Shown: in pieces, positions 1-8,833 of the stretch
How positions within the stretch are numbered: the stretch's first letter is position 1
How the letters are laid out: each line of letters opens with the position of its first letter
Program-made: the position numbers and the translations under genes
Assembly (NCBI GenBank): GCA_030430075.1
Contig: JAUIGN010000011.1
Coordinates: 1-64,000, forward strand
Direction of reading: 5' to 3'
From: a bacterium
GTDB taxonomy: Bacteria; Planctomycetota; Planctomycetia; Pirellulales; Pirellulaceae
Length of the DNA: 64,000 nt
The notes under the pieces: model-generated
What the model was told of the DNA's origin: nothing
What the model saw: the letters and a program-made list of their open reading frames with translations, nothing else
The model's database searches: none

Positions 1-1141
1 CGTTCTGGATGCCGGGCCCACGAACGGAACGTTGACGCTGAACGCCGACGGTTCGTTCACGTACACGCCGCATGCCGACTTCAACGGCGTCGACACGTTC
101 ACGTACCACGCCAATGACGGCAACCTGGATTCGAACGTGGCGACGGTGACGATCACGGTCGATGCGGTTAACGACGCGCCGGTCGCCGTCGACGACAGTT
201 ACACGACCGACGAAGACACGCCGCTGACGATCGCCGCGCCCGGCGTGCTGGGCAACGATTCGGACGTGGACGGCGATGCGCTCAGTTCGGTCCTTGACGG
301 AGGGCCGAGCAACGGAGTGCTGTCGCTGAACGCGGACGGTTCGTTCACGTACACGCCGAATGCCGACTTCAACGGTACGGACACGTTCACGTATCACGCC
401 AATGACGGCAACCTGGATTCGAACGTGGCGACGGTGACGATCACGGTCGATGCGGTCAACGATGCGCCGGTCGCCGTCGACGATAGTTACACGACCAACG
501 AAGACACGCCGCTGACGATCGCCGCGCCCGGTGTGCTGGGCAACGATTCGGACGTGGACGGCGATGCGCTCAGTTCGGTCCTTGACGGAGGGCCGAGCAA
601 CGGGGTGCTGTCGCTGAACGCCGATGGTTCGTTCACGTACACGCCGGCCGCCGACTTCAACGGTACGGACACGTTCACGTATCACGCCAATGACGGCAAC
701 CTGGACTCGAACGTGGCGACGGTGACGATCACGGTCGATGCGGTCAACGACGCGCCGGTCGCCGTCGACGACAGTTACACGACCGACGAAGACACGCCGC
801 TGACGATCGCCGCGCCCGGCGTGCTGGGCAACGATTCGGACGTGGACGGCGATGCGCTCAGTTCGGTCCTTGACGGAGGGCCGAGCAACGGGGTGCTGTC
901 GCTGAACGCGGACGGTTCGTTCACGTACACGCCGGCCGCCGACTTCAACGGTACGGACACGTTCACGTATCACGCCAATGACGGCAACCTGGATTCGAAC
1001 GTGGCGACGGTGACGATCACGGTCGATGCGGTCAACGACGCGCCGGTCGCCGTCGACGACAGTTACACGACCAACGAAGACACGCCGCTGACGATCGCCG
1101 CGCCCGGTGTGCTGGGCAACGATTCGGACGTGGACGGCGAT
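1..1141 (+). repeat. 288-bp coding tandem repeats (about four near-identical units)
   Basis: Units start at 170, 458, 746 and 1034, exactly 288 bp apart, with part of an earlier unit before 170. The last unit diverges after about 1141. Units differ at only a few bases. Variants alternate: TTDEDT with GGC in units 1 and 3, TTNEDT with GGT in units 2 and 4. This suggests that a 576-bp pair was itself duplicated. Confidence 0.95.
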
Positions 1142-3370
1142 GCGTTGAGTGTCCAGAGTATCAATACCATGGGAACGATCGGCGTCGTTACGCACCTGGC
1201 CGATGGGAGCTTTACGTATGACCCGAACGGTCAGTTCGAGGCACTTAATGCAGGCAACACGGCATCGGATTCATTTACTTACGTCGTCTCGGATGGCAAT
1301 GGCGGAACCGACACCGCAACGGTGACGATTCTCATTACCGGGATCAATGACGAACCTTCGGATTCGATTCGTTACCAGGTCTTCAATCACCCTGATGGGC
1401 ACGAAATCGACCATTCGGTCGATGAGGACGGTTACATTCTGCGACTCGACCTTGGCTGCAGCCAAGGCGGTTCGGACGGCGGTTCGGACGGTGGCAGCGA
1501 TGGCGGTACAGACGGCGGCAGCGATGGCGGACATGACAACGGCCATGGCAACGGTCGCGGCTCGGTCCATACGTCGAGCATGACGCTGGGGAGTCCGGGC
1601 GGGACCGACGGTGGGACCGACGGTGGGTCCGATGGAGGTTCTGACGGCGGCTCGGATGGCGGCCCAGATATCGACTGCCATGGCGGTAGTGACGGGGGCC
1701 ATGACCACAACGGCAAGGGCCAAGGGCACAACCGACAAGAGAAACGCGGCCATGGGTACGGTCATAACAAGGGCCAGGTCAATACGTTTAACGCGAACAC
1801 GGATCGTGCCGAGGTTTATTTCGAGTGGGAGCCGGGTTTGGCCACCGCCACGTTGACCGGCTTCGTGACCCACAACGAATCGGGTACGGATCGTACCAAG
1901 GCGGACTCGGAAGACGATGTCTACCTGATTCAAGCAACATTCGACGCGGTCTTGCTGACTGATGATGATGACGAGACGTCGCCTTGGTTTGGCGGCAGCG
2001 GCATCAACGCGACCTTCGACGACATGTTGCAGTCCCTGTTGGCTGATGCCAACGACCCGGATCGGCCAGTCGAGCTCAGTAAGGAATTCTCAGATGACGT
2101 CGCTCGGATTCACTTCGAGGCGACCGAAGTCACGATGACACGAGTCATTCCGAACAACGAAGGCCAGACATTCTCGGAAGAGAGCCACTGGGACGAATTC
2201 GGTCCGCCCCTGTTTGTCCAGTATCGCTGGCGCCTGTCGGATGCCGAGTACGCCGACCCGCAGTACGACGTTCTGGCTGCCGCAGGGTGGCTCGAGGAAG
2301 CCGTCGATCAGCCGACCCCGGGCGTGCAGGACTTCCTCTTCATTTTCGACCGGATTCCCACGGTCGAGCAGGGGCCCGAACCGCCGGTGATCCGTGACCT
2401 GGTCAGTGATGCCGAAGATTGCGGCGGGATCCTGCACGGCGACGAGGTCTCCGTCCATGGAATCTTCACGGACCTGAATGTCGAGGACACGCATACCGCG
2501 TCCATCGACTGGGGTGACGGTACGGTAACGCCGGTCGACGTTGAGGAAGTGCGAGGATTCGGCTCCGTAAACGCATCGCACGCTTACGCAGGCGCCGGCG
2601 TTTATGATGTCACGCTAACGGTGACCGATCAGACCGGTTTGTCGGATTCCCGTACGATTACCGTCAAGGTGACCGGCGCCACATTGTATGACGACGGCGT
2701 GCTGGTCATCGTTGGGACGGACAAGGACGACCATGTCAATGTCGTGAAGACTGGTCGCGGCAGCCAGGCCAAGATCAAGGTGATCGCCAACTTCCTGCCG
2801 AAACCCGGGCACGGCAACGGTCGGGGCTATGTTAAGTTCCCGGCGAGCGACGTTGAACGGATCGTGATGTGCCTTTGCGACGGCGACGATCACGCGGTTG
2901 TCTCTTCCAAGGTGAAGGTCCCAACGCTGATCTACGGTGGCGACGGCGATGATCACATTGTTGGCGGTTCCGGGGCGGATATTATCATCGGCGGTCCGGG
3001 GAAAGACCACCTGGTGGGTAACAAGGGCCGGGACATCCTGATCGGCGGCACGGGGCGAGACTACCTGGTAGGCGGTCCCGGCGAGGACATTCTGATCGGC
3101 GGCTCGACAGTCTACGACGACGATTGTGCGCTCGGATCGCTCGACAGCGAAGCCCTGCTGGCGATACAAGCCGAATGGACATCATCCCGCAGCCAGGATA
3201 CGCGTCGAGCGAATCTGACCGATGGCAGCGGCAGCCTGGACCGGGAGAACGACGACTTCTTCCTTAAGCTCGGCGAGACGGTCGAGGATGACCTGGTGAA
3301 GGACAAGCTGACCGGCGGATCTGGCTGCGACTGGCTCTTCTGGGGCTACCGCGATCACCGCCGTCAGTAA
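2..3370 (+). CDS. Cadherin-like tandem-repeat / PKD / RTX surface protein (5' end outside window)
   Basis: The reading frame is already open at base 2, so only the C-terminal part of about 1120 residues is present. It starts with about four 96-residue cadherin-like (Big_9 / tandem-95 type) repeats, each with NDAPVAVDDSYTT, EDTPLTI and GNDSDVDGDAL. A divergent fifth repeat ends near 1360. A low-complexity linker of SDGG/TDGG and His/Gly-rich blocks follows (about 1459-1780), then a unique region. A PKD-like domain (WGDGTV, HAYAGAGVYDVTLTVTD) lies at about 2440-2680. Hemolysin-type calcium-binding nonapeptides (GGDGDD, GGSGAD, GGPGKD) lie at about 2930-3110. Such modules occur in secreted or cell-surface adhesins, where RTX repeats bind calcium outside the cell. 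The substrate or partner is unknown. A hairpin follows 20 bp after the stop. Confidence 0.85.
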   Translation, partial: VLDAGPTNGTLTLNADGSFTYTPHADFNGVDTFTYHANDGNLDSNVATVTITVDAVNDAPVAVDDSYTTDEDTPLTIAAPGVLGNDSDVDGDALSSVLDGGPSNGVLSLNADGSFTYTPNADFNGTDTFTYHANDGNLDSNVATVTITVDAVNDAPVAVDDSYTTNEDTPLTIAAPGVLGNDSDVDGDALSSVLDGGPSNGVLSLNADGSFTYTPAADFNGTDTFTYHANDGNLDSNVATVTITVDAVNDAPVAVDDSYTTDEDTPLTIAAPGVLGNDSDVDGDALSSVLDGGPSNGVLSLNADGSFTYTPAADFNGTDTFTYHANDGNLDSNVATVTITVDAVNDAPVAVDDSYTTNEDTPLTIAAPGVLGNDSDVDGDALSVQSINTMGTIGVVTHLADGSFTYDPNGQFEALNAGNTASDSFTYVVSDGNGGTDTATVTILITGINDEPSDSIRYQVFNHPDGHEIDHSVDEDGYILRLDLGCSQGGSDGGSDGGSDGGTDGGSDGGHDNGHGNGRGSVHTSSMTLGSPGGTDGGTDGGSDGGSDGGSDGGPDIDCHGGSDGGHDHNGKGQGHNRQEKRGHGYGHNKGQVNTFNANTDRAEVYFEWEPGLATATLTGFVTHNESGTDRTKADSEDDVYLIQATFDAVLLTDDDDETSPWFGGSGINATFDDMLQSLLADANDPDRPVELSKEFSDDVARIHFEATEVTMTRVIPNNEGQTFSEESHWDEFGPPLFVQYRWRLSDAEYADPQYDVLAAAGWLEEAVDQPTPGVQDFLFIFDRIPTVEQGPEPPVIRDLVSDAEDCGGILHGDEVSVHGIFTDLNVEDTHTASIDWGDGTVTPVDVEEVRGFGSVNASHAYAGAGVYDVTLTVTDQTGLSDSRTITVKVTGATLYDDGVLVIVGTDKDDHVNVVKTGRGSQAKIKVIANFLPKPGHGNGRGYVKFPASDVERIVMCLCDGDDHAVVSSKVKVPTLIYGGDGDDHIVGGSGADIIIGGPGKDHLVGNKGRDILIGGTGRDYLVGGPGEDILIGGSTVYDDDCALGSLDSEALLAIQAEWTSSRSQDTRRANLTDGSGSLDRENDDFFLKLGETVEDDLVKDKLTGGSGCDWLFWGYRDHRRQ

Positions 3371-3390
3371 TTCGCCGTGCTCGTTAACTC

Positions 3391-3426
3391 CCCCTTCCGG
3401 CGGCTTCGCCTGGCCACCGGGAGGGG
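3391..3426 (+). terminator. Hairpin after the cadherin/RTX gene
   Basis: CCCCTTCCGG pairs with CCGGGAGGGG (one G-U pair), with an inner GGC-TTC-GCC stem, 20 bp after the stop codon. There is no T tract, so a role as an intrinsic terminator is only possible. Confidence 0.4.
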
Positions 3427-3436
3427 CCGCCTCAGG

Positions 3437-3600
3437 ATTCATCATCAGCCGTTGGGCGTTAGCCCCGGTTCCATTGATCGCAGAGCAAATCGGACGCTAA
3501 CGCGTTCCGGCTGATATGTGCGGCGCTTTGGGTAAGTTCACCAGAAGCGATTGCCGCACAGCGACCTGCAATGTAATGGACGTTTGTTGGTCCGTGAATC
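3437..3600 (+). repeat. Interspersed repeat R1, copy A
   Basis: The copy fills much of the 3371-3744 gap between two converging genes; no gene is seen there. It contains TCAGCCGTTGG, the perfect hairpin GGGC-GTTA-GCCC (3454-3465), a CGGACGCTAACGCG block, a GCGGCGCTTTGGGTA block, and a second hairpin GGAC...GTCC (3578-3593). The same order of blocks recurs at 14985-15142, and on the minus strand at 18622-18777 and 59684-59838. Function is unknown. Confidence 0.75.
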
Positions 3601-3744
3601 AACGGGGCTGATGTGACGCAGCGCAGCCGGCGAGTGAGCGTGCTAATACCTGTTTCGCTCCGATTGGTCGTTCGCGAAACGTGCAAGCGCCGTGCGTGCA
3701 TGTCCTAATGGAAGACGCTATCAAGGCAACACGCGAACGTCGCT

Positions 3745-5148
3745 TTAGTCCGCATCGGCCAGTAGTCTGGCCGGCACGGCTTGGCGAGCGTCCGTTGCCA
3801 CGTCATCGAAGTTGCGGGCCGGGAGGCAGGCCGCTGCGCTGGCGGTTCGGCTGTGGGCAGCGGCCATGTAGAGGCCCATCGCGTACAGTCCGACCAGGGC
3901 ATAGAACTGAAACGATAACAACGAAACGGTATGCAGCGGGGTCGCGACACCGGTGTCAAAGCCGCCCGGGATCACCCAATTGCAGATCAGAATGATCGGT
4001 TGGGACATCGCCAGAAAGACCAGCAGAAGTGACCAGCGAGCCAGACGAGTTGCGGGCAATTCCAACCACACGACGGCGAGCGGGACCATCAGCAAGAGAA
4101 AGTAATGCTCCCAGGTAACGGGTGAGATCAGCAACATGGCAATCGTCGTCAGGCCAAACGCAATGTCGCGCTGACGCCGGTCGGCGGCTCGCCACACAAC
4201 CGGTGCCAAGAGGGCCATCACCAGACCCCAACAGAGGAGCGTCCCAGCCAGGGCCAGAGGGGGGCTCAAGATGAGCGGCTCGGTGGACCCGCCGTGGCTG
4301 CCGGGATCAAACAGCTTGTGCCAGAAGCCGGCGACGGAGGCGTTGTTCCACGCGCTTTTCCAGGTCCCCGCGGTCGGCAAGATCTCTGTCACGTACGTGC
4401 GATAGGTGTCCGTTCCCAAGACCCATGCCGTGAAGCCCGTAATGAGCAGGAAAGCAACAGCCGAAGCCCACACCGTCTTCCACTTTCGTTGCAAGACGAA
4501 GTAGCAGACCAGGAATGCAGGGAACAGCTTGATTGCCGCGGCGGCTGCCAGCAACGCGCCGGCCAACGTCGCAGCTCCCCGCCGGTCGGCGACCCAGACG
4601 CCGACGATCAGCACCAGCAGAATCAAGTTCAATTGGCCGTGGCGCATTTGTTGATAAAACGGCTCGAAGAACACGAGCAACGAGCAGAGCGGTAGGAGGC
4701 TCCACCAGGTGAAGCGGATGTGGAGTTCACGTATAACGAGCCACAGGCTGACAACGAGTGCGAGCAGCGAAGCGCAATTCCAGACCAGGTAGGCATCCGA
4801 ATAATTGAGACGGTGCAGCGGAATCGCCAGCAGGACGGATGTCGGGGGATGCACATTCACATCCCAGTCGTTCCGCCCCGCGACGCTCTCCATTCCCAGA
4901 TATCGATCGATCGAGACGGCGACCGGCGCATAGACCGGAAGCTCATTGAACACGTTCTTGGCCGAAGACCACTCCTGGTAAAAGTCCAGGAGAACATAGT
5001 CCAAGGGACGCATGCAGTGCAGAAACCTTGGCCCGAAGATCGTGCAGAGCAGCAGGGCCACGCTGAACCACTGTAGTCGCTTGGCAGTCGTCCAATAGGG
5101 TGGCGCAGGAGCGGGCGACTGCTGGGTGGCGGGGAGCTCAGAAGTCAT
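3745..5148 (-). CDS. GT87 (DUF2029) family membrane glycosyltransferase
   Basis: A 467-residue polytopic membrane protein with about ten hydrophobic segments. Early on it has DFYQEW and the family motif NVHPPTSVLLAIP, typical of DUF2029/GT87 polyprenyl-phosphate-mannose-dependent transferases. An acidic residue in the first periplasmic loop (around DYVLLDFYQEW) is the likely catalytic position by analogy with PimE-type GT-C enzymes. The gene starts 36 bp after the stop of another GT-C type transferase on the same strand, so the two are probably co-transcribed. They may add sugars to a lipid-linked or surface glycan on the outer face of the inner membrane. Donor and acceptor cannot be read from the sequence. 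The start codon ATG at 5148 precedes a plausible short cytoplasmic N-terminus. Confidence 0.8.
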   Translation of the reverse strand: MTSELPATQQSPAPAPPYWTTAKRLQWFSVALLLCTIFGPRFLHCMRPLDYVLLDFYQEWSSAKNVFNELPVYAPVAVSIDRYLGMESVAGRNDWDVNVHPPTSVLLAIPLHRLNYSDAYLVWNCASLLALVVSLWLVIRELHIRFTWWSLLPLCSLLVFFEPFYQQMRHGQLNLILLVLIVGVWVADRRGAATLAGALLAAAAAIKLFPAFLVCYFVLQRKWKTVWASAVAFLLITGFTAWVLGTDTYRTYVTEILPTAGTWKSAWNNASVAGFWHKLFDPGSHGGSTEPLILSPPLALAGTLLCWGLVMALLAPVVWRAADRRQRDIAFGLTTIAMLLISPVTWEHYFLLLMVPLAVVWLELPATRLARWSLLLVFLAMSQPIILICNWVIPGGFDTGVATPLHTVSLLSFQFYALVGLYAMGLYMAAAHSRTASAAACLPARNFDDVATDARQAVPARLLADAD

Positions 5149-5184
5149 GCGAGAGGCTCGTGGGGGACTGCGGTTGCCGCTTGG

Positions 5185-7158
5185 TCAATGGGTAGTATGG
5201 GACGGTGCGTCGGCGGGAACGTGCGCCGCGACGCGCGGTTGCGAATCCGTCCGCAGGGCCACAATCAGGGTGCCGTAGCGGACCTGTTGTGGGAATCGCT
5301 CCCGCAACGCCTGCCGCATTTCGTCCGAAATCTGGTCGGAGAAGAAAGGGTCCTCGTTGATCACAACGACGCGGACGTTCCGTTGTTCCAACATGTCCAG
5401 GATCCGTTGCACTCGTCCCCGTGGATCGTCGAAAAAGTCATAGATCGTGGGCGTGGGGTTCTTTCGCTCGGCCAGAAAATAGATCTCAGGGCAATCCGGT
5501 GACGCGTAGATGAAGGAGCCGGGCTGTGAATTCTCCACCACGGTTTGAATCACTTTCTCATAGCGGGCCTTCTCCTGGTCGAGTACGCGGATTCCAGCAC
5601 GCTGCAGCGTCAGCGGATGGCGATGGTCCCGAATTGCATTTCTCGACTCGGTGAGATAGGCGGCATTCATGCGCCAACCACCAAAGATCAGGAAGAATAC
5701 GACCAGGCCAACGACCGCACCGGGCCACCGATTGGCAGGATTCACGGCGACAAAATGCAGCCCCAGAATGAACAGGGGGGCGCAGTAGCAGAAGTAGATC
5801 AGGCTGGCGAACGGGAATTGCACCAGCGCCATCATGCAGGCCAGGGCCGCGACCAGAAACAGCGTTTGCCGCGTCTGTGGGGCGAGCACATGCTTTTCGC
5901 GAACGAGGATCAGGCCGATAACACACGCAATCGCCGGGATCATTCCCCTTAGCGCGAAGACTCCCCAGTAATACCAATTGGCGGCAAACAACAGCGGAAC
6001 CGCCCCGATGGCGATCCAGACCGTCGCAACGCCCCACCTGGCCGGCGTAGACAATCGCGGGCGACGGAGGCAACTGGAGACCAGGATGAGTGCGGGAATC
6101 AATGCAGGCAGCAACGTGCTGAGCGGTTGCAGCCCCAGCTCGGCATACTGAAATCGTTGTTGCGGCAGCACGATCACGCCCCGATACAGGTCTCCCAGGG
6201 CACCGGAGATGATGTAAGGAATGAGGAAGCAAACGACCGGCGCGGCGACGCCGGCCAGGAACCAGCAAACGTCGCCCGACAATTGCCGGAACCGGGTCGC
6301 GAATGGCCCGCGTCCTTCGTTCCATTCATTCCACAACAGCAACCCGCACAGTCCGCCAATCGGAATGACGTAGTTGATCGCTTCCATCGCGCCCAGGTCA
6401 TGCCGCAAGAGGGCCACGACCAGCAACACCATGCACGCACACATCAGCGCCGTGAAGGCGACGAATGCGGCCGAGCGTTCCTTGGTTTGGGGTGACAGAC
6501 CCTTGGCATTACCAGCTTGCCTGCGAAACATGATCAGCATCAGCGCCGCGGCAATGAAGTAGAGGGCGACGATCTTGATCGTGAGGGCAAGCCCGCCGCA
6601 GCACCCGGCAATCCACAGCCAGCGCCGCTGTCGGGTCTCGATGAACCGCAGCAGGGCCAGTGCCCCGAACGTGCTGAAGAACAGGATGTACCAGGTCGGC
6701 ATCCCGGCGAAATAATTCGGCACGCTCCACACCAGGCAGCAGGCAGCCGTCAGCGCTGCCAGCCACCGCGGCCCCTCGCGAGATGCGATGAGGTAGATGG
6801 CCACCACGAAGGCCAGTGTGAATCCCAACAGCATCAACCGGATCGCGATCAGCTTTGTACCGAGCAGCCGAAATGCCAGGCTGTGAGCGAACGTCAATCC
6901 GCCCGTGTACATCTCGTCAAAATCACGATGCGGCAGTTCCCCCTGTAGTACGCGCTCTGCCGTATGTGCCAGCAGCCCCTCGTCGCTGGGGATCCAGCCG
7001 CGGTCCAGGTAGTAGCCGAGGTAGGCAACGGCGAACAGGACCAGCAGGACGGGCCAGAGAAACGGCTGAGCGACCGCCCACGGCGTGCGCGGTCGGCGGG
7101 CCGCGGGACCCGCGCACCCCGTGGACCTCTCCCCAGACTCTTGCCGCGGCGCGACCAT
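5185..7158 (-). CDS. GT-C superfamily (ArnT/PMT-like) membrane glycosyltransferase
   Basis: A 657-residue protein with many membrane segments. After the first one comes DRGWIPSDEGLLAH and then LPHRDFDEMYTGG, the acidic first periplasmic loop typical of the ArnT/PMT GT-C fold. A soluble C-terminal region of about 130 residues (from VIQTVVENSQPGSF) lies outside the membrane. The open frame extends to 7440, but that 94-residue extension is Arg/Cys-rich and has no membrane character. ATG at 7158 is preceded by GGGGAG at 7163-7168, only 4 nt away but the best site available. The gene probably forms an operon with the GT87 gene downstream. It likely transfers a sugar from a polyprenyl-phosphate donor; the substrate is unknown. 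Confidence 0.7.
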   Translation of the reverse strand: MVAPRQESGERSTGCAGPAARRPRTPWAVAQPFLWPVLLVLFAVAYLGYYLDRGWIPSDEGLLAHTAERVLQGELPHRDFDEMYTGGLTFAHSLAFRLLGTKLIAIRLMLLGFTLAFVVAIYLIASREGPRWLAALTAACCLVWSVPNYFAGMPTWYILFFSTFGALALLRFIETRQRRWLWIAGCCGGLALTIKIVALYFIAAALMLIMFRRQAGNAKGLSPQTKERSAAFVAFTALMCACMVLLVVALLRHDLGAMEAINYVIPIGGLCGLLLWNEWNEGRGPFATRFRQLSGDVCWFLAGVAAPVVCFLIPYIISGALGDLYRGVIVLPQQRFQYAELGLQPLSTLLPALIPALILVSSCLRRPRLSTPARWGVATVWIAIGAVPLLFAANWYYWGVFALRGMIPAIACVIGLILVREKHVLAPQTRQTLFLVAALACMMALVQFPFASLIYFCYCAPLFILGLHFVAVNPANRWPGAVVGLVVFFLIFGGWRMNAAYLTESRNAIRDHRHPLTLQRAGIRVLDQEKARYEKVIQTVVENSQPGSFIYASPDCPEIYFLAERKNPTPTIYDFFDDPRGRVQRILDMLEQRNVRVVVINEDPFFSDQISDEMRQALRERFPQQVRYGTLIVALRTDSQPRVAAHVPADAPSHTTH

Positions 7159-7618
7159 GATGCTCCCCACAAACTCACATGCACCGTGTTTCCCGCCCCC
7201 GCCTCGATCGACCTCACTGGTGTGGAGGAAATGCAACGCCGGTGACATAACACGTCGTCGACAGGTGTCAGACGCCGCCAGCCAATGGTCACAGGTGGCG
7301 GAAACCTTCATAAAGAGCAAGTGACATGCCGATGGGAGGGCCGCGGGACGCCGGCTGCTCCCTGCCTGGAAACGCGTCGGAACTGAGCAACGTATGAGTG
7401 CAGGCGGTACCGACCGCTGTTTCCAAACGGTAACACGCAACTCGGGCGCGTTAACAGCGAATCTCCTTTTCCCTACCGTGAAGCGGGCATTCTGCGGGGA
7501 AAGTTAACGTTCGGATACACGGATTCGCCGGACGTCCGGTTGGCATTCGGTTTGCATCTTGAGTGGCGTCCTTAACCGACCGTCCCGACGTCATCCCGCC
7601 CTGCCCCCAGTGACCGCC
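7159..7618. other. Divergent intergenic region between two glycosyltransferase genes
   Basis: Genes leave this 460-bp gap in both directions, so it should hold two promoters. I cannot place a convincing -35/-10 pair. The open frame continuing from the minus-strand gene looks non-coding. No repeat family was recognised. Confidence 0.5.
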
Positions 7619-8740
7619 ATGCATTCGCTCGTCATTCCCGTCCTCAACGAGGCGAACATTGTTCCCGTACTCTATGATCGCGTCTCGGCGGCCTTAGACG
7701 CGTGTGGTGAAGCGTACGAAGTGATTGTGGTGGACGACGGTTCGACGGACGAGACGCCCGAACTGATCACGGCGATCCATCAACGCGACGAGCGGTGGAA
7801 GCTGATTCGGCTGTCCCGCAACTTCGGGCACCAGTTGGCGGTGTCTGCCGGACTTCAACACTCCAGCGGGGATGCCGTTGCCATCATTGATGGGGACCTG
7901 CAGGATCCACCGGAGGTCTTGAGCCGGCTCTTTGCGAAGTGGAACGAAGGCTACGAAGTCGTCTATGCGGTGCGTCGCAAACGCAAGGAAGGGATTTTCA
8001 AGCGGGCCGCCTACAAGACGTTCTATCGGCTGCTCAGCCGACTGGCGAGTGTCGAAATTCCCTTGGATGCTGGTGACTTTTGCGTGATGGACCGGGCCGT
8101 TGTGGACGTGCTGCGCGCCATGCCGGAGCGAACTCGATTTGTCCGCGGCTTGCGTAGCTGGGCCGGCTTCCGGCAGATTGGCGTCGAATACGAACGCGAC
8201 GCACGGCACAGTGGCGAACCGAAGTACACGCTTAGAAAGCTGGTCAGCCTGGCCACCAATGGAATCATCAGCCTCAGCAGCAGGCCGTTGCGAATCGCCA
8301 GTTGGATGGGCGTGACGCTCTGCGCGGCGTCGGCCCTTTTGGTGGTGGCCCTGTTGGCCTGGTGGTTGTCGGGGCAACGCATTTTCGGAATTCACCCGAG
8401 CAACTCGGTTGGCTGGACCAGCATCATGTCCATCCTGTTGTTCCTCTCTGGATTGCAGATGCTGATGATTGGGATTGTCGGCGAGTATCTGGCGCGCGTG
8501 TTTGACGAGGTCAAGCAGCGGCCGGCCTGGATCGTTGCACAAGCGGTTGGCTTCAACGCAAGCGAGCAGTCGTTTCGGGCGACGGCGGCTGGAAAGCAAT
8601 CCGTCAGCTACCAACTGCCGCTGCCGTTCCCCGCCCGCTCGACCGGTGCCAGCTTGCGCGCGTCGGCAGAGTCCTTCGGCCCCCCGATTCACCTGGACAC
8701 GGGGGCGGCCGGCGAACCGGAGAAGGTCGAATTTCACTAA
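7619..8740 (+). CDS. GT2 polyprenyl-phosphate glycosyltransferase (GtrB/ArnC/DPM-like)
   Basis: A 373-residue protein. An N-terminal GT-A domain begins HSLVIPVLNEA and carries VIVVDDGSTDE (nucleotide-sugar binding) and IIDGDLQDPPE (metal-binding DxD), the signature of bactoprenol or dolichol-phosphate sugar transferases. RTRFVRGLRSWAGF and GEPKYTLRKL are also characteristic of this family. Two C-terminal membrane helices (around ASALLVVALLAWWL and SILLFLSGLQMLMIGIVG) fit GtrB/ArnC topology. It would charge undecaprenyl phosphate with a sugar on the cytoplasmic face, giving the donor used by GT-C enzymes such as those just upstream. ATG at 7619 directly precedes the conserved strand. The frame runs back to a TTG at 7559, and GTG at 7610 is also possible. 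Confidence 0.85.
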   Translation: MHSLVIPVLNEANIVPVLYDRVSAALDACGEAYEVIVVDDGSTDETPELITAIHQRDERWKLIRLSRNFGHQLAVSAGLQHSSGDAVAIIDGDLQDPPEVLSRLFAKWNEGYEVVYAVRRKRKEGIFKRAAYKTFYRLLSRLASVEIPLDAGDFCVMDRAVVDVLRAMPERTRFVRGLRSWAGFRQIGVEYERDARHSGEPKYTLRKLVSLATNGIISLSSRPLRIASWMGVTLCAASALLVVALLAWWLSGQRIFGIHPSNSVGWTSIMSILLFLSGLQMLMIGIVGEYLARVFDEVKQRPAWIVAQAVGFNASEQSFRATAAGKQSVSYQLPLPFPARSTGASLRASAESFGPPIHLDTGAAGEPEKVEFH

Positions 8741-8833
8741 CGCGGCTGACCCTCCACCCATGCCATTTCGGATCGTTGGCCTGACAAAGCACAGGCCGCG
8801 CTACCGCCTTTACGCCCTCCTTCGCGAGCCAGA

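Noticed and set aside
199..966. Three minus-strand frames of 63 codons at 288-bp spacing
   Set aside because: They are antisense shadows of the cadherin-like repeats.
1271..1933. Minus-strand frame of 220 codons over the linker of the RTX protein
   Set aside because: Antisense to low-complexity coding sequence, with no domain and skewed composition (Ala/Thr/Val).
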